Shown here: positions 32,222 to 43,746 of the stretch, one piece after another
Layout: each line of letters starts with the position of its first letter
How positions within the stretch are numbered: the first letter of the stretch is position 1
Origin: Podospora bellae-mahoneyi
Taxonomy: Eukaryota > Ascomycota > Sordariomycetes > Sordariales > Podosporaceae
Assembly (NCBI RefSeq): GCF_035222275.1
Contig: NC_085884.1
Span: 682,001-746,000 of the forward strand
Reading direction: 5' to 3'
Length of the DNA stretch: 64,000 nt
Made by a program: the position numbers and the translations under genes
Notes under the pieces: model-generated
What the model was told of the DNA's origin: nothing
The model's database searches: none
The model's input: the letters and a program-made list of their open reading frames with translations, nothing else

Positions 32222-34559
32222 TCGAAATCAGATCACTGTTGGACGTGATGGCTGCACTCATGATGGAGAAATCAGAAGAGTATATGGGCGGTAAAGGCCG
32301 GTTAGGTAGGGAGTGGATCATGGTTTTTATTCTCTATTTTGCAGCAACTGGACGATATCTGGTGGCCAAGGAACATGTCGACTGAGGGTTGAGAAAATCA
32401 CCAGGCGGGAGTAGCCAAACTCTATGACAGACAGCGTGTGTTGCTTAACTTTAGCTAGCATCAAAAGTCAAAATTACCTGACTGGAGGTCGGTTCGTTTC
32501 CCGTATAGCCGCGGGTAATTTGCAGCCAAGACGTTGAAGAACCGGGCCCCGATGCCTCGTGAGTCTTGATGCACGCCATCGACGAACACCCAAGAGTCCA
32601 AGACGGGCGCCAATGCCTGAGCAACCTAATTTGACGACCGACCGTTGAAAATAGCAGGTGCAGGGCTGGTAGGGCTAGTAGTGTCGGTGATAATGCAGCC
32701 CTGTGATTCTTGGCAAATTCGGCGTCGCCTGACCCTTATACCCATGAGAGCTGGGCGATGTTTGGGGGCTGGTGTTGACGACGAGGAATGTTTCGTGCCG
32801 CCAGCATGAACAGCTATTCAACATTTGGCCGACATCATCACACCCTGCAGTTTCGGAATACCGGAAATCAAAACAAAAAAAGATATCATATGAACGCATG
32901 ATGGAAGTGAAAGGAAAAATTGAGACGAACTGCCATCCAGAGTGGCCGGCAGATAGCTGTGTTGTGGCATTTGAACTTTGACATTAGCCACCTTGAAGTT
33001 GACTCGACGTTGATTCAACGTTGGATCTCCAGACTTCCCCAGATGTTGATTACCATATTCCCCATGTGTGATCAGATCTGGACTGGCCGGGTCCGGGGAA
33101 ATCTTGGCCCATCCGTCAACCCCAGAGGGAAAGAGCCGACCGTGCATTGCGCAACAACTCGCGCCGTCCATGGCCATCCAGGATGAGGCTCCAAATGCTG
33201 CATCTGATGCTGTCCCTGCCCTCTTCCAGGATTGGGCCTGCTTCTTTTTATTTTTGCCTGAATTGGATGAATCCAAGAACGAGTCGAGCACCAGCGCTCG
33301 GCTATCTCCGCGAAAGCCGAGTCATGGTCGGGGATACCAGCTCCACCACACACCCCCATGGTCATCCACAATATCACCGAATCGACACCGCTCTTGATCA
33401 TCACCACAGCCGTCCAGCGACCTCAGCTGAGTTTTTCGCTGCATTTGACCTCATAAATAGTTGATCTCGTGATGTTTCATGGGCTGACAGAAAGGACCAG
33501 ACGCAATCCAAATACAGGGAACGCGATGCTGAACAGGGCACGGTGGAATTATCAATGGCAGAATCTTCAACAAACCTTGAACCCTTCCAATGAAAATCAA
33601 CCTGGGCTTTTTTGCAGCGAACTCTCGAACCAGGGTGGGAGTGGGAACCCTGAGCTAGGCCAGAGCATGGAACAAAGTCGACATGTGATCCCGGCATTCT
33701 CAACGGTCTCTCCCAGACCGGATAAACACCACAACGGCTCGCTGAAACCGCCCATATACGCATCCTATTACAGAGACACATTTTAAATCGAACATCTGAA
33801 CGACAACAAATTGAGTTCAAGGCATGTAGTAGGTAGAACCCTTATATCGGCAGTGCTATGAAATCCTGGAGGTTTGGATGCCGTGGTGAAATTTAACATC
33901 CTCCCCACTCCCGACATCTGGATCCGTGTCAGGCTGGGTAGGCCCGAGAATATGGCCGCTTCAAGAGGAAGAAACAAAACCCACCCACAAACGTCATCTC
34001 AATGTCTGATCCAGAGCGTTGGAGCTCTCTCGGGCCTTCCGAGTTCGTCCGAACTTTGGCTTTTCTCTCCGCAAAAACCATCCCCGCGGCAAGGTCCAAC
34101 CCCAGATATGCACAGGGGCAAGTGGAGAGGCTCAACTGCCTGGGACGAAGCCACAGGCCACGAGGACAGCAAAAAGACTTCACAGAACATGGGGTGTTGT
34201 GGAGGGATTCACCGGGGTAGTCGGGGTAGGGTCGGGGTCGAAGGTTCGTCGAAGCTCATGAGAGCAAAGGTATATTATCCCCTTCCCCAGGAGCCATCAC
34301 CGCCAAGTGTTCCTCTTTCTCATTCCTGTATCATTCGACACAGAGGCCGAGACTCAGACATTCCCGCTGCCAAGGGTTCGGAATTATCTGAAGTATTTAT
34401 CACCTGCTTCATACCTCGTCTCAGTCCTCCCTTACCTCCCGTCCCGGTTCTCATTGTCTCACTCTATCACCGACGACAACCACCGACCCTAAAACACCAA
34501 CACTCACCCTCCTTCACCTACCATCTCAACACCAGCACAACCGCCTCAACTCAGTCAAC
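32222..34559. other. Long divergent intergenic region upstream of hexose transporter
   Basis: 2.3 kb between divergent genes with no supported gene. Holds TAGGTAGAACC at 33830-33840. A G-rich block with three CGGGGT units at 34211-34238 lies about 320 bases before the transporter start. CT-rich leader sequence precedes the start codon. Confidence 0.55.
34211..34238 (+). promoter_or_regulatory. Triple CGGGGT block upstream of hexose transporter
   Basis: Three CGGGGT units lie in 28 bases. The first is part of CCGGGG, which fits the CreA/CRE-1 consensus SYGGRG; the others fit it only loosely. Carbon-catabolite control of a sugar transporter would be reasonable, but the site call is weak. Confidence 0.25.
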
Positions 34560-36228
34560 ATGCCCGGTGGCGCGGCTCCCCCCGTTGGGGTTGACACCCT
34601 CAGGGTGGAAGCCCCCGTTACCATGAAGGCGTACCTGATGTGCGTCTTCGCTGCCTTTGGTGGTATCTTCTTCGGTTACGACTCTGGTTACATCGCCGGT
34701 GTGATGGGTATGGATTTCTTCATCAAGACCATGGAAGGCCCCGGTGCTCTCGTCCTCCCCGCCTGGAAGAAATCTCTCATCACCTCTATCTTGTCTGCTG
34801 GTACATTCTTCGGTTCGCTCGCCGCTGGTGATCTGGCCGATTGGATTGGTCGCAAGTTCACTGTCATCTTGGGTTGCATGGTCTTTATCGTCGGTGTGGT
34901 CCTCCAAACCGCCTCCGCCTCTCTCGGCTTGATCGTCGCTGGTAGACTCATCGCCGGTTTCGGTGTGGGTTTCGTCTCGGCCATCATCATTCTCTACATG
35001 AGCGAAATCGCCCCTCGCAAGGTTAGAGGCGCCATCGTTTCCGGATACCAGTTCTGCATCTGCATTGGTCTGCTTCTTGCCAGCTGCGTCAATTATGCCA
35101 CCCAGGACCGCGATGACAGCGCCAGCTACCGTGTCCCTATCGGTCTTCAGATGGCTTGGGCTTTGATTCTCGCCGGCGGTTTGGCTCTCCTTCCCGAGTC
35201 GCCCAGATTCTTCGTTCGCAAGGGCCAGCTCGACAAGGCGCGTGTCACTCTCGCCAGACTGAGAGATCAGCCTCTTGATTCCGAGTACATCCGCGATGAG
35301 CTTGCCGAGATCATTGCCAACCACGAGTACGAGACTAGCATTGCGCCCGTCGGCGGCTACTGGTCCGCCTGGATGGTCTGCTTCCAGGGTTCCATCTTCA
35401 ACAGCAGCAGCAACCTCCGCCGCACTGTCCTCGGCACCTCCCTCCAGATGATGCAGCAGTGGACCGGCTGCAACTTTGTCTTTTACTTCGGCACCACCTT
35501 CTTCCAGCAGCTCGGCACAATCTCCAACCCCTTCCTCATTTCCCTCATCACCACCCTCGTCAACGTCTGCTCTACTCCCATTTCCTTCTGGAGCATGGAG
35601 AGAGTCGGCCGGAGACCTCTTTTGATCTGGGGCGCCCTGGGCATGGTTATCTGCCAGTACATTGTCGCCATCATCGGCACCGTCAAGCCCGACGACGATA
35701 ACTGCGTCAAGGCCATGATTGCCTTCATCTGCATTTACATCTTCTTCTTTGCCACCACCTGGGGCCCCGGCGCCTGGGTTGTCATTGGCGAGGTCTTCCC
35801 TCTGCCCATGCGCGCCAAGGGTGTGGCTCTTTCCACTGCCTCCAACTGGCTCTGTATGTGTTCCCCTCTTACCTCCCCATTATCATAGACACAGCGCTAA
35901 CCAGACCCCAAAAACAGGGAACTGCATCATCGCCGTCATCACCCCCTACATGGTCGACTCGGACAAGGGTAACCTCGGCGCCAAGGTCTTCTGGATCTGG
36001 GGCAGCTTGTGCTGCTGCTGCTTCCTCTACGCCTTCCTCCTCGTGCCCGAGACCAAGGGTCTCACGCTCGAGCAGGTCGACCAGATGCTCAACGAGACCA
36101 CGCCCCGTACTTCTGCCCGCTGGGTCCCCCACAGCACCTATGCTGGCGGTGAGAAGGCCGAGAAGTCAGTGCAGCATCACGAGGAGAAGGTTACTCCTTC
36201 TGGGAGCGATGGAGAGAGCCAGGTTTAA
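34560..36228 (+). CDS. MFS hexose transporter (HGT-1/RCO-3-like)
   Basis: Two exons, 34560-35853 and 35918-36228, with a 64-nt intron; 534 aa. It has the marks of the sugar-porter family: GGIFFGYDSGYIAGVMGMDF in TM1, GDLADWIGRKFT, RLIAGFGVGFVSAI, PESPRFFVRKG after TM6, QQWTGCNFVFYFGTTFF in TM7, ERVGRRPLL, and PETKGLTLEQVDQM after TM12. Length and N-terminus resemble fungal high-affinity glucose transporters. It should import glucose or related hexoses through the plasma membrane. The intron falls at NWL|WN. It lies 0.9 kb from the 3' end of the GH3 beta-xylosidase gene and 9 kb from the feruloyl esterase. Confidence 0.92.
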
Positions 36229-36672
36229 GTTGGCCAACTCGGGTGTTGGGAATCAAATCATAATTCGGTGTTTTTGGGTTTTACATACCATTTTTATTAG
36301 CTAGTTTGTTTCTTTTTGCGATACCATCATCATCGGGTACTATGGAGGCGGGAATTTGGATATCAAAAAGGCTATCTGGAGGGTGTAATACCATGAATAA
36401 TTAGCGCATGACTTGAATGAGAATTTGAATCAAGAATAATCTCAATACTTTTTCTGCTCGCCTTGAGATGCTTGCACGTTCTATCTGGAGAGTCATTCCA
36501 CAACATTGTCCCTCCACAGGAAAACCATCCTGGGTCTTTACTTACACCAACGTCTCTGTGACTTGTGCAAAGCATATCATGGAACAAAAAAAAAAGGAAA
36601 ATGGCATGACACCAAACATTTCCAAAAATGTCCGCAGAAAAGATAGCAAAAACACCAAAAAGAAAAGATGAG
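36229..36672. other. Transporter 3' flank
   Basis: AT-rich 3' UTR and spacer. T4 and T5 runs (A runs at 36663-36666 and 36657-36661 on plus) terminate the minus-strand tRNA-Phe. Confidence 0.55.
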
Positions 36673-36762
36673 TGCGGTTTATGTGGATCGAACACATGAC
36701 CTTCAGATTGACTTCCTGAAGTTGACTTCAGTCTGACGCTCTCCCAACTGAGCTAAACCCGC
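36673..36762 (-). tRNA. tRNA-Phe (GAA) with 17-nt intron
   Basis: Minus strand: 5' GCGGGTTTAGCTCAG, D arm GCTC/GAGC, anticodon stem TCAGA/TCTGA, loop CT-GAA-G then 17 intron bases and A, T arm ATGTG-TTCGATC-CACAT, and 3' AAACCGCA. Apart from the intron and one T-stem pair it matches the tRNA-Phe I recall for Neurospora crassa, including a G-A mismatch in the acceptor. Confidence 0.95.
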
Positions 36763-37084
36763 TTGCGTCGTTGTGTTACAGCAGAAGAATTGCGCCTAAT
36801 ATCAATGGGCTGTGGAGCTGGGCTTGGAGGGCTTACCCCTGAATAGGGGCTTGGCGGGAAGATGTTTTTTTTTTGAGGGTTTATGCTTTTTGTGAGTAAG
36901 AAGTGTTTTTTTTTTGTTTTAGATCTGAAGTCGGATTCTTTGGGCATCAAAGGTGAGGATGGAATACAAGCGCAGTTTGGATACTTCTTTTCATTCACCC
37001 CTATTCAACCCTTATAAGCTGACTGCATCAATCCAGCATTTCATGGCAGTTCCAAAAAAAAGTTTCCTAGAATTCTCACACCTT
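36763..37084. other. Spacer between tRNA-Phe and GH3 gene
   Basis: Contains T runs near 36866-36874 and 36907-36916. No gene seen. Confidence 0.5.
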
Positions 37085-39478
37085 CTAAATCGCAGGGGGC
37101 TCCTGTCCCTTAGGAGGCTTGGGCCACCGATCCAACACCACACCCCCCTTCTCCGCCGCCTTCCCCTTCCCTTTCACCTTCCCTTTACCCTTTCCACCCC
37201 TCACAACCTCAAACCTCAACCTCGCCTTCGTCGGCTCATCCAACAAAACCTCATACTTCCCCGGATAAACAACCGTATTCCCCTCCTCATCATGTCTCGC
37301 CAAATTCCCCAAATTCCATTTCAGCCCCCCCTCCCTCTTCTCCCCACCCTTTACCCCCCTCAACCTCGTAAACGCCCCCAAAGTCTTGATCGGCCACGGC
37401 CCCGGCCCAACCCCCGGCGCTGATACAAACACCAAAGCGACATAATCCGACGTCCGATTCCCCCTGTTCTCCACCACGACCGGCAAGTCCGGCAGCGGGC
37501 AGGTGTCAAGATATTTGTCATCACACCCCTTCAGAACCTCATCAACATCAATAACCGCCGGAAACTTCTTGCCAAACTTGGGCGAGAAGGTCGTGTAGTG
37601 CAGCCCGAAACCGAAGGCCTGCACAGGGGTCTTGTACCACCTGTACGTCCTCCCAAGCTGGCTATTACCCGCTGATGGCCGGAGCGCCATGTCCGTCATG
37701 GGGACCAGCTCGGTGAAGTTGCTCGGATACTGCGTCACTGGCAGCCTTCCTGCGGGGGACTTTAGCCCCGTGACCAACTCCATCACTGCCGTCCCGCCGT
37801 CTTGGCCTGGCCAGTTGGCCCAGAGGATGGCGTTGATTTTGGGGTTGGATAGCAAAGGTGTGTTGTCTAGTTGGTCGCCCATTTGGAGGACGATCAGAGG
37901 TTTGCTGAGGGTGGTCAAGAGGTTGATGAGAGATAGTTGAGCCCCTGGCCAGTCGAGGTCATACCGATCTTTTGTCTCACCCGCCGCGGAGGTGTCGATC
38001 CCCCCGAAATAGAGGATGTAATCCGCGTCTTTTGCCGCGGCCATCGCATTGTCAGTCCAGGATTGGTTGGAGGCGAGGTCAGAGTGGAGGATGGGACCAG
38101 AGGCGGTGGAAAAGGGGATGCCGAGCTGAGAGGCGGCGTAGGCTGGGGTGTGGAGGTAGGCTGCCGTGCCGGAGTACCCTCCCCGAAGCTTGTCTTTGGC
38201 GTCGGACCAGAAGCCGATCATGGCGACTTTTTTGGGGCGGCTCTTGTCGAGGAGGTCAGACAACGGGAGTGCCCCGTCGTTTTTGAGGAGGACGGTGCCA
38301 TCGACTGCAGCTTGGAGGGATAGTTTTTGGGCGGAGGGGTTGTTGACGTCTGCCCAGCCGAGGGAGGAATACAAAGACTGCTTTCCGTCAAAGTAACCTG
38401 CTCTGACTATCCCTTCGTATAATCGGAGAAGCGCGCGGTCAACAGTGGATTCCTTCAGGAGGCCTTGGGACCACGCCCCCGGGATGTCGGAAGAGCCCTC
38501 ATACTCGCAGCTTGTATCCATGCCCGCTTCAAATGAGATCGCCGTGCCCTCCGCGTTGGTGGCCGCATATTTGTGATTCAGAGAAACATCCAAAACAGCC
38601 TCGCAATCGCTAGTAATGTAGTTGTTATGCTCTGTCCAGTTCCAGTGCTCCCTCAAGATTGTCTGCAGCAGATAAGGGCTCGCACACGACGGCACGCCGT
38701 TGACCGCGTTGTAGGCACACATGATGGAGCCCACTCTCGAGTCCCGAACACACTGCTGGAACGGCATGAAGTAATACTCGGCCATATCCTGCAACGAAAT
38801 CTTCGCATTGAAGTTATGCCTGGTAGCACCGTTCCAGTCCTCAAAGTCGTTGGCTGCGTAATGTTTGCAGGTTGCAACCACTCTTCGCTCTTTTTCCGGC
38901 ACGGGGCCCTCCAGGCCTTTGATCATGGCTGCAGCATAGCGCTTGACCAACAGGACATCCTCTCCTGGTGTTTCCGATCCCCGACCCCAGCGGGGGTCTT
39001 TGAAGGGGTTGACATTGGGTGTCCAGTAGTCGAGGCCCGAGAAGCCAGCGTTGCCAAAGGCTCGACCTTCGATGCCGATGACTTCGGCAATCTTCTCGAG
39101 CAGCTCATCGTCAAAGGTGGCCGCCATGAGCAGGGGCATGGGGAAGGAGGTGGAAGAGTTGAAGGGGCCATCGCCCTGCCAGAACTGAGTGCCAGGTGCG
39201 TAGGCCACGCCATGAAGAGCCTCGCTCCACCAGTTGTAAGCAGGAAGCCCAATCCGAGGTGCCCCCAATGACTTGCTAACAATGTTTTGAAGTTTCTCCT
39301 CCGGGGTCAGGGCGGCAACGAGGGCGGCAGCTCTTTCAGGAGGTGAAAGAGTGGTGTTGCAGACTTGGTTCGTAGAGAGGAGGTCATCGACACAGTTGGG
39401 ATAAAACTGGAAGGGGAGGTCAATGGCCCGGACAACAGCCGACGTGAGGCTTGCGCCCCAGAAAACGGACGACTTCAT
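37085..39478 (-). CDS. GH3 beta-xylosidase, secreted
   Basis: Single exon, 797 aa from the ATG at 39478. Signal peptide MKSSVFWGASLTSAVVRA. The N-terminal barrel carries YNWWSEALHGVA, DYWTPNVNPFKDPRWGRG, ATCKHYAANDFEDW and YITSDCEAVLDV; the Asp of TSDC (codon 38606-38608, residue 291) is the expected nucleophile. The second domain has VLLKNDGALPLS and GGYSGTAAYLHTPAYAA, and a fibronectin-III-like domain follows (YRWYKTPVQAFGFGLHYTTF). The set matches fungal beta-xylosidases such as XlnD/Bxl1, which release xylose from xylo-oligosaccharides. Oddly, the last ~35 residues insert a Lys/Gly repeat (GGKGKGKVKGKGKAAEKGG), and the coding strand is very G/A-rich there. Divergent from the GH93 gene. 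Confidence 0.93.
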   Translation of the reverse strand: MKSSVFWGASLTSAVVRAIDLPFQFYPNCVDDLLSTNQVCNTTLSPPERAAALVAALTPEEKLQNIVSKSLGAPRIGLPAYNWWSEALHGVAYAPGTQFWQGDGPFNSSTSFPMPLLMAATFDDELLEKIAEVIGIEGRAFGNAGFSGLDYWTPNVNPFKDPRWGRGSETPGEDVLLVKRYAAAMIKGLEGPVPEKERRVVATCKHYAANDFEDWNGATRHNFNAKISLQDMAEYYFMPFQQCVRDSRVGSIMCAYNAVNGVPSCASPYLLQTILREHWNWTEHNNYITSDCEAVLDVSLNHKYAATNAEGTAISFEAGMDTSCEYEGSSDIPGAWSQGLLKESTVDRALLRLYEGIVRAGYFDGKQSLYSSLGWADVNNPSAQKLSLQAAVDGTVLLKNDGALPLSDLLDKSRPKKVAMIGFWSDAKDKLRGGYSGTAAYLHTPAYAASQLGIPFSTASGPILHSDLASNQSWTDNAMAAAKDADYILYFGGIDTSAAGETKDRYDLDWPGAQLSLINLLTTLSKPLIVLQMGDQLDNTPLLSNPKINAILWANWPGQDGGTAVMELVTGLKSPAGRLPVTQYPSNFTELVPMTDMALRPSAGNSQLGRTYRWYKTPVQAFGFGLHYTTFSPKFGKKFPAVIDVDEVLKGCDDKYLDTCPLPDLPVVVENRGNRTSDYVALVFVSAPGVGPGPWPIKTLGAFTRLRGVKGGEKREGGLKWNLGNLARHDEEGNTVVYPGKYEVLLDEPTKARLRFEVVRGGKGKGKVKGKGKAAEKGGVVLDRWPKPPKGQEPPAI

Positions 39479-40198
39479 GGCTGCAACATGAACTAAGTGC
39501 CAAATTGCGTCGAAAGGGGAATGCACAGCATCATCACCTCAATATAAAGACCATGGTGACAGTCCAACATGGAATAACACCACACCGACATGAACCGACA
39601 TGAAGATCGGGAAGTTGACGATCTCTGGTAACTTGAGATATTAACCACTATAATACCCGCTCCCCACTACTCTGCAGTGTCATCGTCCGGGTTCCTGTCC
39701 CGGTGCTTCGGGGACGGCTGGGTCTCAAGCGCCGGCGCTTCATTGGAGCGCGTCTATCTCGGGGTAACATAGTCGGGATGCAACCTTGACGATCTTGTTG
39801 ACGAGAACGAGACACCGTTAATTTTTATCCAGGTTCCTGGGCTCATAGAAAGGAAATCTGCCTTGTTGGTGCGCGTAGCCTAGACGCCGGTGTGTGCTTA
39901 TGTATGCCGATACGTGGAGATGGATAAAAAAAGGCAATCAATATTCATCCGGCGAGCTCCTGCTACTTCTTCCCACACAACCCAAGTGGAGCGCTTGCTA
40001 CCTGGCTGCCCGTCATCAACGGTGGCAACAAGAAGAGGGGTTTGTAGGACCGGAAGAATGGGTGGTATTGCCGGAGGTCCGTTGGATAATTCATCGACAG
40101 CAACATGTTGAAGACGAGCGTGAACAAATAAACGCCAGCACCATCTACGCAATGGAAGCTCAGGGTCCACCGAACACCGAGCTCTGTTACCCGCAGCC
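39479..40198. promoter_or_regulatory. Bidirectional promoter of GH3 and GH93 genes
   Basis: 720 bases between two divergent secreted-hydrolase genes. Candidate sites by eye: GGCTGG at 39716-39721, which fits the XlnR/XYR1 consensus GGCTRR, and CCCCAC at 39662-39667, the complement of a CreA site (SYGGRG). Single short matches are expected by chance, so the sites are weak; the divergent layout itself is certain. Confidence 0.4.
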
Positions 40199-41472
40199 AT
40201 GCTTCCAAGCCTTCTCTCGTGTGTTCTGAGTGTCGGGGCTCTGACAGCCTCGACGTTGGCCCAAGGGTCAGAGACAGACCCGGCACCATTCACCACCTTC
40301 GGTCAACGGATCATCTACGACCCCCCCGAGGGCCACAGGGCTTCGTACCCACGACATGTCGAACTAGAGGATGGAACTCTCCTGGTTACTAGCACAGTTC
40401 TCGGGTCCAACTTCTCCACCCCCTCTGCAGCCTTCCCCGTGTTCGAGAGCAAGGATGGCGGCGTGAACTGGGAATGGGTCTCCAACATCACTGACCAAGT
40501 CAATGGCTGGGGGATGTCTGCTCAGCCAGCATTGCTTGAACTGACGGCTCCTTTGGCTGGCTTCGAGGCTGGCACTATTCTGGCGTCAGGAAACAGCTGG
40601 AGCTCCAACGGCACCCGCATCGACTTGTATGCGTCGACAGACAAGGCTCGGTCCTGGTAGGTTTTCTGGTCCTGTGTTTGTCGTCAACGTGAGGACCAAT
40701 GCTGACATCACCATTCGCAAGGTCCTTTGTGTCAAATGTCGCTGCTGGTGGCAGGCCGAACACCACAAACGGTGCTGACCCTATCTGGGAGCCCTTCCTC
40801 TTAGTCCACAACGACGAGCTGATCGTCTACTACTCGGACCAGCGCGACCCTCTTCACGGCCAAAAGCTGGCTCACCAGCGGTCAACTGATCTGAAGACAT
40901 GGGGTCCTGTGGTGAATGACGTTGCGTATGACGAGTATCTGGCCCGGCCCGGCATGACTGTCGTCGCCTACATCGCGCCCTTGAAACAGTGGATTCTAGT
41001 GTATGAGTTCCCGGTTGGCAACTCTTCATCTCACGGCGTCAACTATCCCGTCTACTACCGTCTTGCACCGGACCCAACCAAGTTCGACGAGGCGCCTGGG
41101 ATTCCGATTGTCATTGAAGGCAAGGTCGCGCCGAACGCGTCGCCTTATGTGGTCTGGTCGCCTTACCCCGGCGGCAACGGCACCATCATCGTGAGTGACG
41201 CGGATCGTGATGAGCTATATTCGAACCAGTTTGGTGGTGATCCCGACAAGTGGGAGATGCACCCTTGCAGCCAACCCAGTGCCTACTCCAGGGCGTTGCA
41301 TGTGTTCAACAAGTATCCGGAGCACCTGATGGTTCTCGGCGCGGCCATCTTCGACGGCGGGCCTGATGAGCTGAGCTTGAGTGTGTTAAGCTTGCCAGAG
41401 TTGTTGAAGAACAAGGTCAATATCGATGAGTGGCTTGCTGGCCAAAACAAGACACAGCCTGGAAACGAGTAG
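40199..41472 (+). CDS. GH93-like exo-arabinanase (sialidase-fold), secreted
   Basis: Two exons, 40199-40656 and 40722-41472, with a 65-nt intron; 402 aa. Signal peptide MLPSLLSCVLSVGALTASTLA. The blocks RIIYDPPEGHRASYPRHVEL, FPVFESKDGGVNWEWVSNIT (Asp-box-like SKDGGxxW), YASTDKARSWSFVSNVA, DPIWEPFLLVHNDELIVYYS and QRSTDLKTWGPVV follow the five- or six-bladed propeller layout of fungal GH93 proteins. Known members release arabinobiose from linear alpha-1,5-arabinan. Sequons such as NFS and NGT suggest N-glycosylation. Substrate is inferred from family only; annotation as a generic BNR-repeat protein is the fallback. Confidence 0.8.
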
Positions 41473-42019
41473 GAGTCAGAGCGGAGTCGGAAAATCTGTA
41501 GATGCCTATAGTCCGAGATACTAAATAGATGGGAATTGTTGAGGGAGCCCAGATTGAGCCACAGCAGCCAATCGGAGAATTTTTGGCTGTCGACACGCAT
41601 TCGCGGCCTGCCACGCATGCTAGGATGATGGCAACGGACGCCACAGCTCAGCCTCAATTATGACATCAGTGCCAGGGCACTCCCACGTGCCGGGCAATCA
41701 CGATACTGTAGATAGATGCAAACAGAAGGACATCGAGGTCGACCTTCTGATACAAAGCCACAAGCTTCGTGTTCCCTCCGCCTGGCAACAGCGCTTGGAA
41801 CCCTCTCAGCATCTCAGACGTTGGAGTATAAAGTAGCAAGCACGCAAGCAAACCACCCCGCTTCTTGCAACTTCCACGTTCTTGGACATTCCGGCAATTG
41901 ACCCACCAGTAGGAGTTGACACAGCCGCTAATCTGCCAATCTCCCGCTCAACCCCAGATTGATTTACACTGCGACCATCTTCCAAGTCTCCTCCAAGTCA
42001 GAAATACCGAATCATCATC
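41473..42019. other. Intergenic, SYLF gene promoter
   Basis: No gene supported; short overlapping frames only. Confidence 0.5.
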
Positions 42020-43746
42020 ATGAGCTCATCCGATCAGAAGCCGCCGCTGGAGCCTGCAGACAAGCAGTCGTTTCCGCCCCCGCCTCCTGGCCCCCCGCCC
42101 ATCCAGACCACACAGACACAGGTGCCAAAGCATCCTGACGAGACCCCTATCCCAGATTATAACCCGAGGCATCCTCAGTTTGCGCCGCCTACAAATGGTG
42201 CCGACGACGACATCTACAACGCGACGCCGACATCCGAGCACCCGCCCCAGTTCCCGCCGTCTGGAGATGGTCACCACGATGGCGAAACCAAGAAGAAGTC
42301 CAAGTTCTCCTTCAAGGAGTACTACCAAAAGGCCTCAGAAAGCTTGACGACCCATGTTGGCCCGGCAGTCAACGCGATGGCCCGCAAGACGGGCGCTGAA
42401 GGCTTCATTGCCGAGTCTCTGGACAAGGAATGTGAAAAAGCTGCCAGGATCTTGAGGGCATTCTGCAGTAAGTACAGCTCCATGGTTGCGCCTCCATGTC
42501 AGCCGCTAACATTAATGTTCCAGAGGACGGCATCTATGTCGACTCAGCGCAGCAACCTTCTTCGACGCCAGCACCCACACCCGCACCAGCTGCGACGGAC
42601 ACCGAGGCCTCGGCTACCGATGGCAAACATACAGATTCTGCCAAGACAAAGAAACCCAAGGTACTTCTCACGATACCTTCCAAGGTCATTGCGAAAGCCC
42701 AGGGCCTGGCTATCTTCACGGCCTTCCGTGCGGGTTTCCAGGGAACCGTCTCGGGCGGTAGTGGCATCCTGATTGCCCGCAAGCCTGATGGCAGCTGGTC
42801 TCCACCCAGCGGCATCAAGGTTGGGGGCGTGGGAGGTGGCTTCGTTATCGGCGCAGAGATTTACGACTGTGTCGTTGTCATCAACACCAAGGAAGCTCTT
42901 GGCCTCTTCACAAAGACTCGCATGAGCCTTGGGTCCGATCTCGCGGTTACTGCCGGTCCTTTTGGCGCTGGTGGTTCTCTTGACTGGGGCGTTCCGGCGA
43001 ATCAGAAGGGCAAAGAGAAGGAGAAGACCTCGCCACAACACCTTCCAACGGCCACGTCTCCACCGCTCTCTGCCGATAACACCCACTTCCAAACGGCGCC
43101 GCTTTCCCCTGGTGAGTTGACTGACCCCCTGGAAGATCCCACAAAGGGACGCAAGCCCAGTGCCTTACGTGAGGCCATTGGGAAACCGGTCTACAGTTAT
43201 GTCAAGTCACACGGTGTGTATGCTGGCGTTCAAATCAGCGGTACTGTGATTCTGTCCCGCGATACCGCCAATGCCAAATTCTACGGCCGGCCGGTCACTG
43301 TACAGGAGATTCTTGATGGCAAGGTAGAACCACCTGCTGCAGCCAAGATACTCTTTGAGGTGTTGAGCGGTGCCTCCGGGTGGCGTGGACACAGCGGTTC
43401 CAGCCCAGTAACGCCCAACTTTGCGCCTGGGGCTGGTGTGCCGCCTCCCGCTGCAGCGGCCACGTCTGGTGTTGCTGATGTCACTACCGGTGTGAGGGGT
43501 CTTGATGTCAGAGGCTCCTCCAGCTCGGCAACCGCCCCGAGACCCACAACGCCGGCGGTAAATGCTAAGGCTGCCGAGGCCGCCGCAGAGGCGAAGCTTG
43601 CGTCCCCCACCAGTCCACCACCGCCGTCCTATTCGGAGTTTGCTCGCAGTGGGACCCAGCAGCAGCCAGAGGACCTCCCTCCTGCATATGTGGAGGGTCA
43701 AGGGACCAGGCCGCCCGCAGGTGACTCCAAGACCGGACTGCATTAG
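42020..43746 (+). CDS. SYLF-domain (Ysc84/SH3YL1-like) lipid-binding protein without SH3
   Basis: Two exons, 42020-42467 and 42524-43746, with a 56-nt intron; 556 aa. A Pro-rich N-terminus (PPPPPGPPPIQTTQTQ) leads to a SYLF domain: AARILRAFCKDG, IPSKVIAKAQGLAIFTAFRA, GSGILIARKPDGSWSPPSGI, GGGFVIGAEIYDCVVVINTK and GPFGAGGSLDWG. A charged, Pro/Ser-rich insert of about 65 residues comes next, and the domain resumes at KPVYSYVKSHGVYAGVQISG and FYGRPVTVQEIL. SYLF domains bind phosphoinositides, and yeast Ysc84/Lsb3 couples them to actin at endocytic sites through an SH3 domain. No SH3 is present here. The C-terminus has PPPPSYSEF and DLPPAYVEG, which look like PPxY-type ligands for WW-domain ubiquitin ligases. 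Confidence 0.88.
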
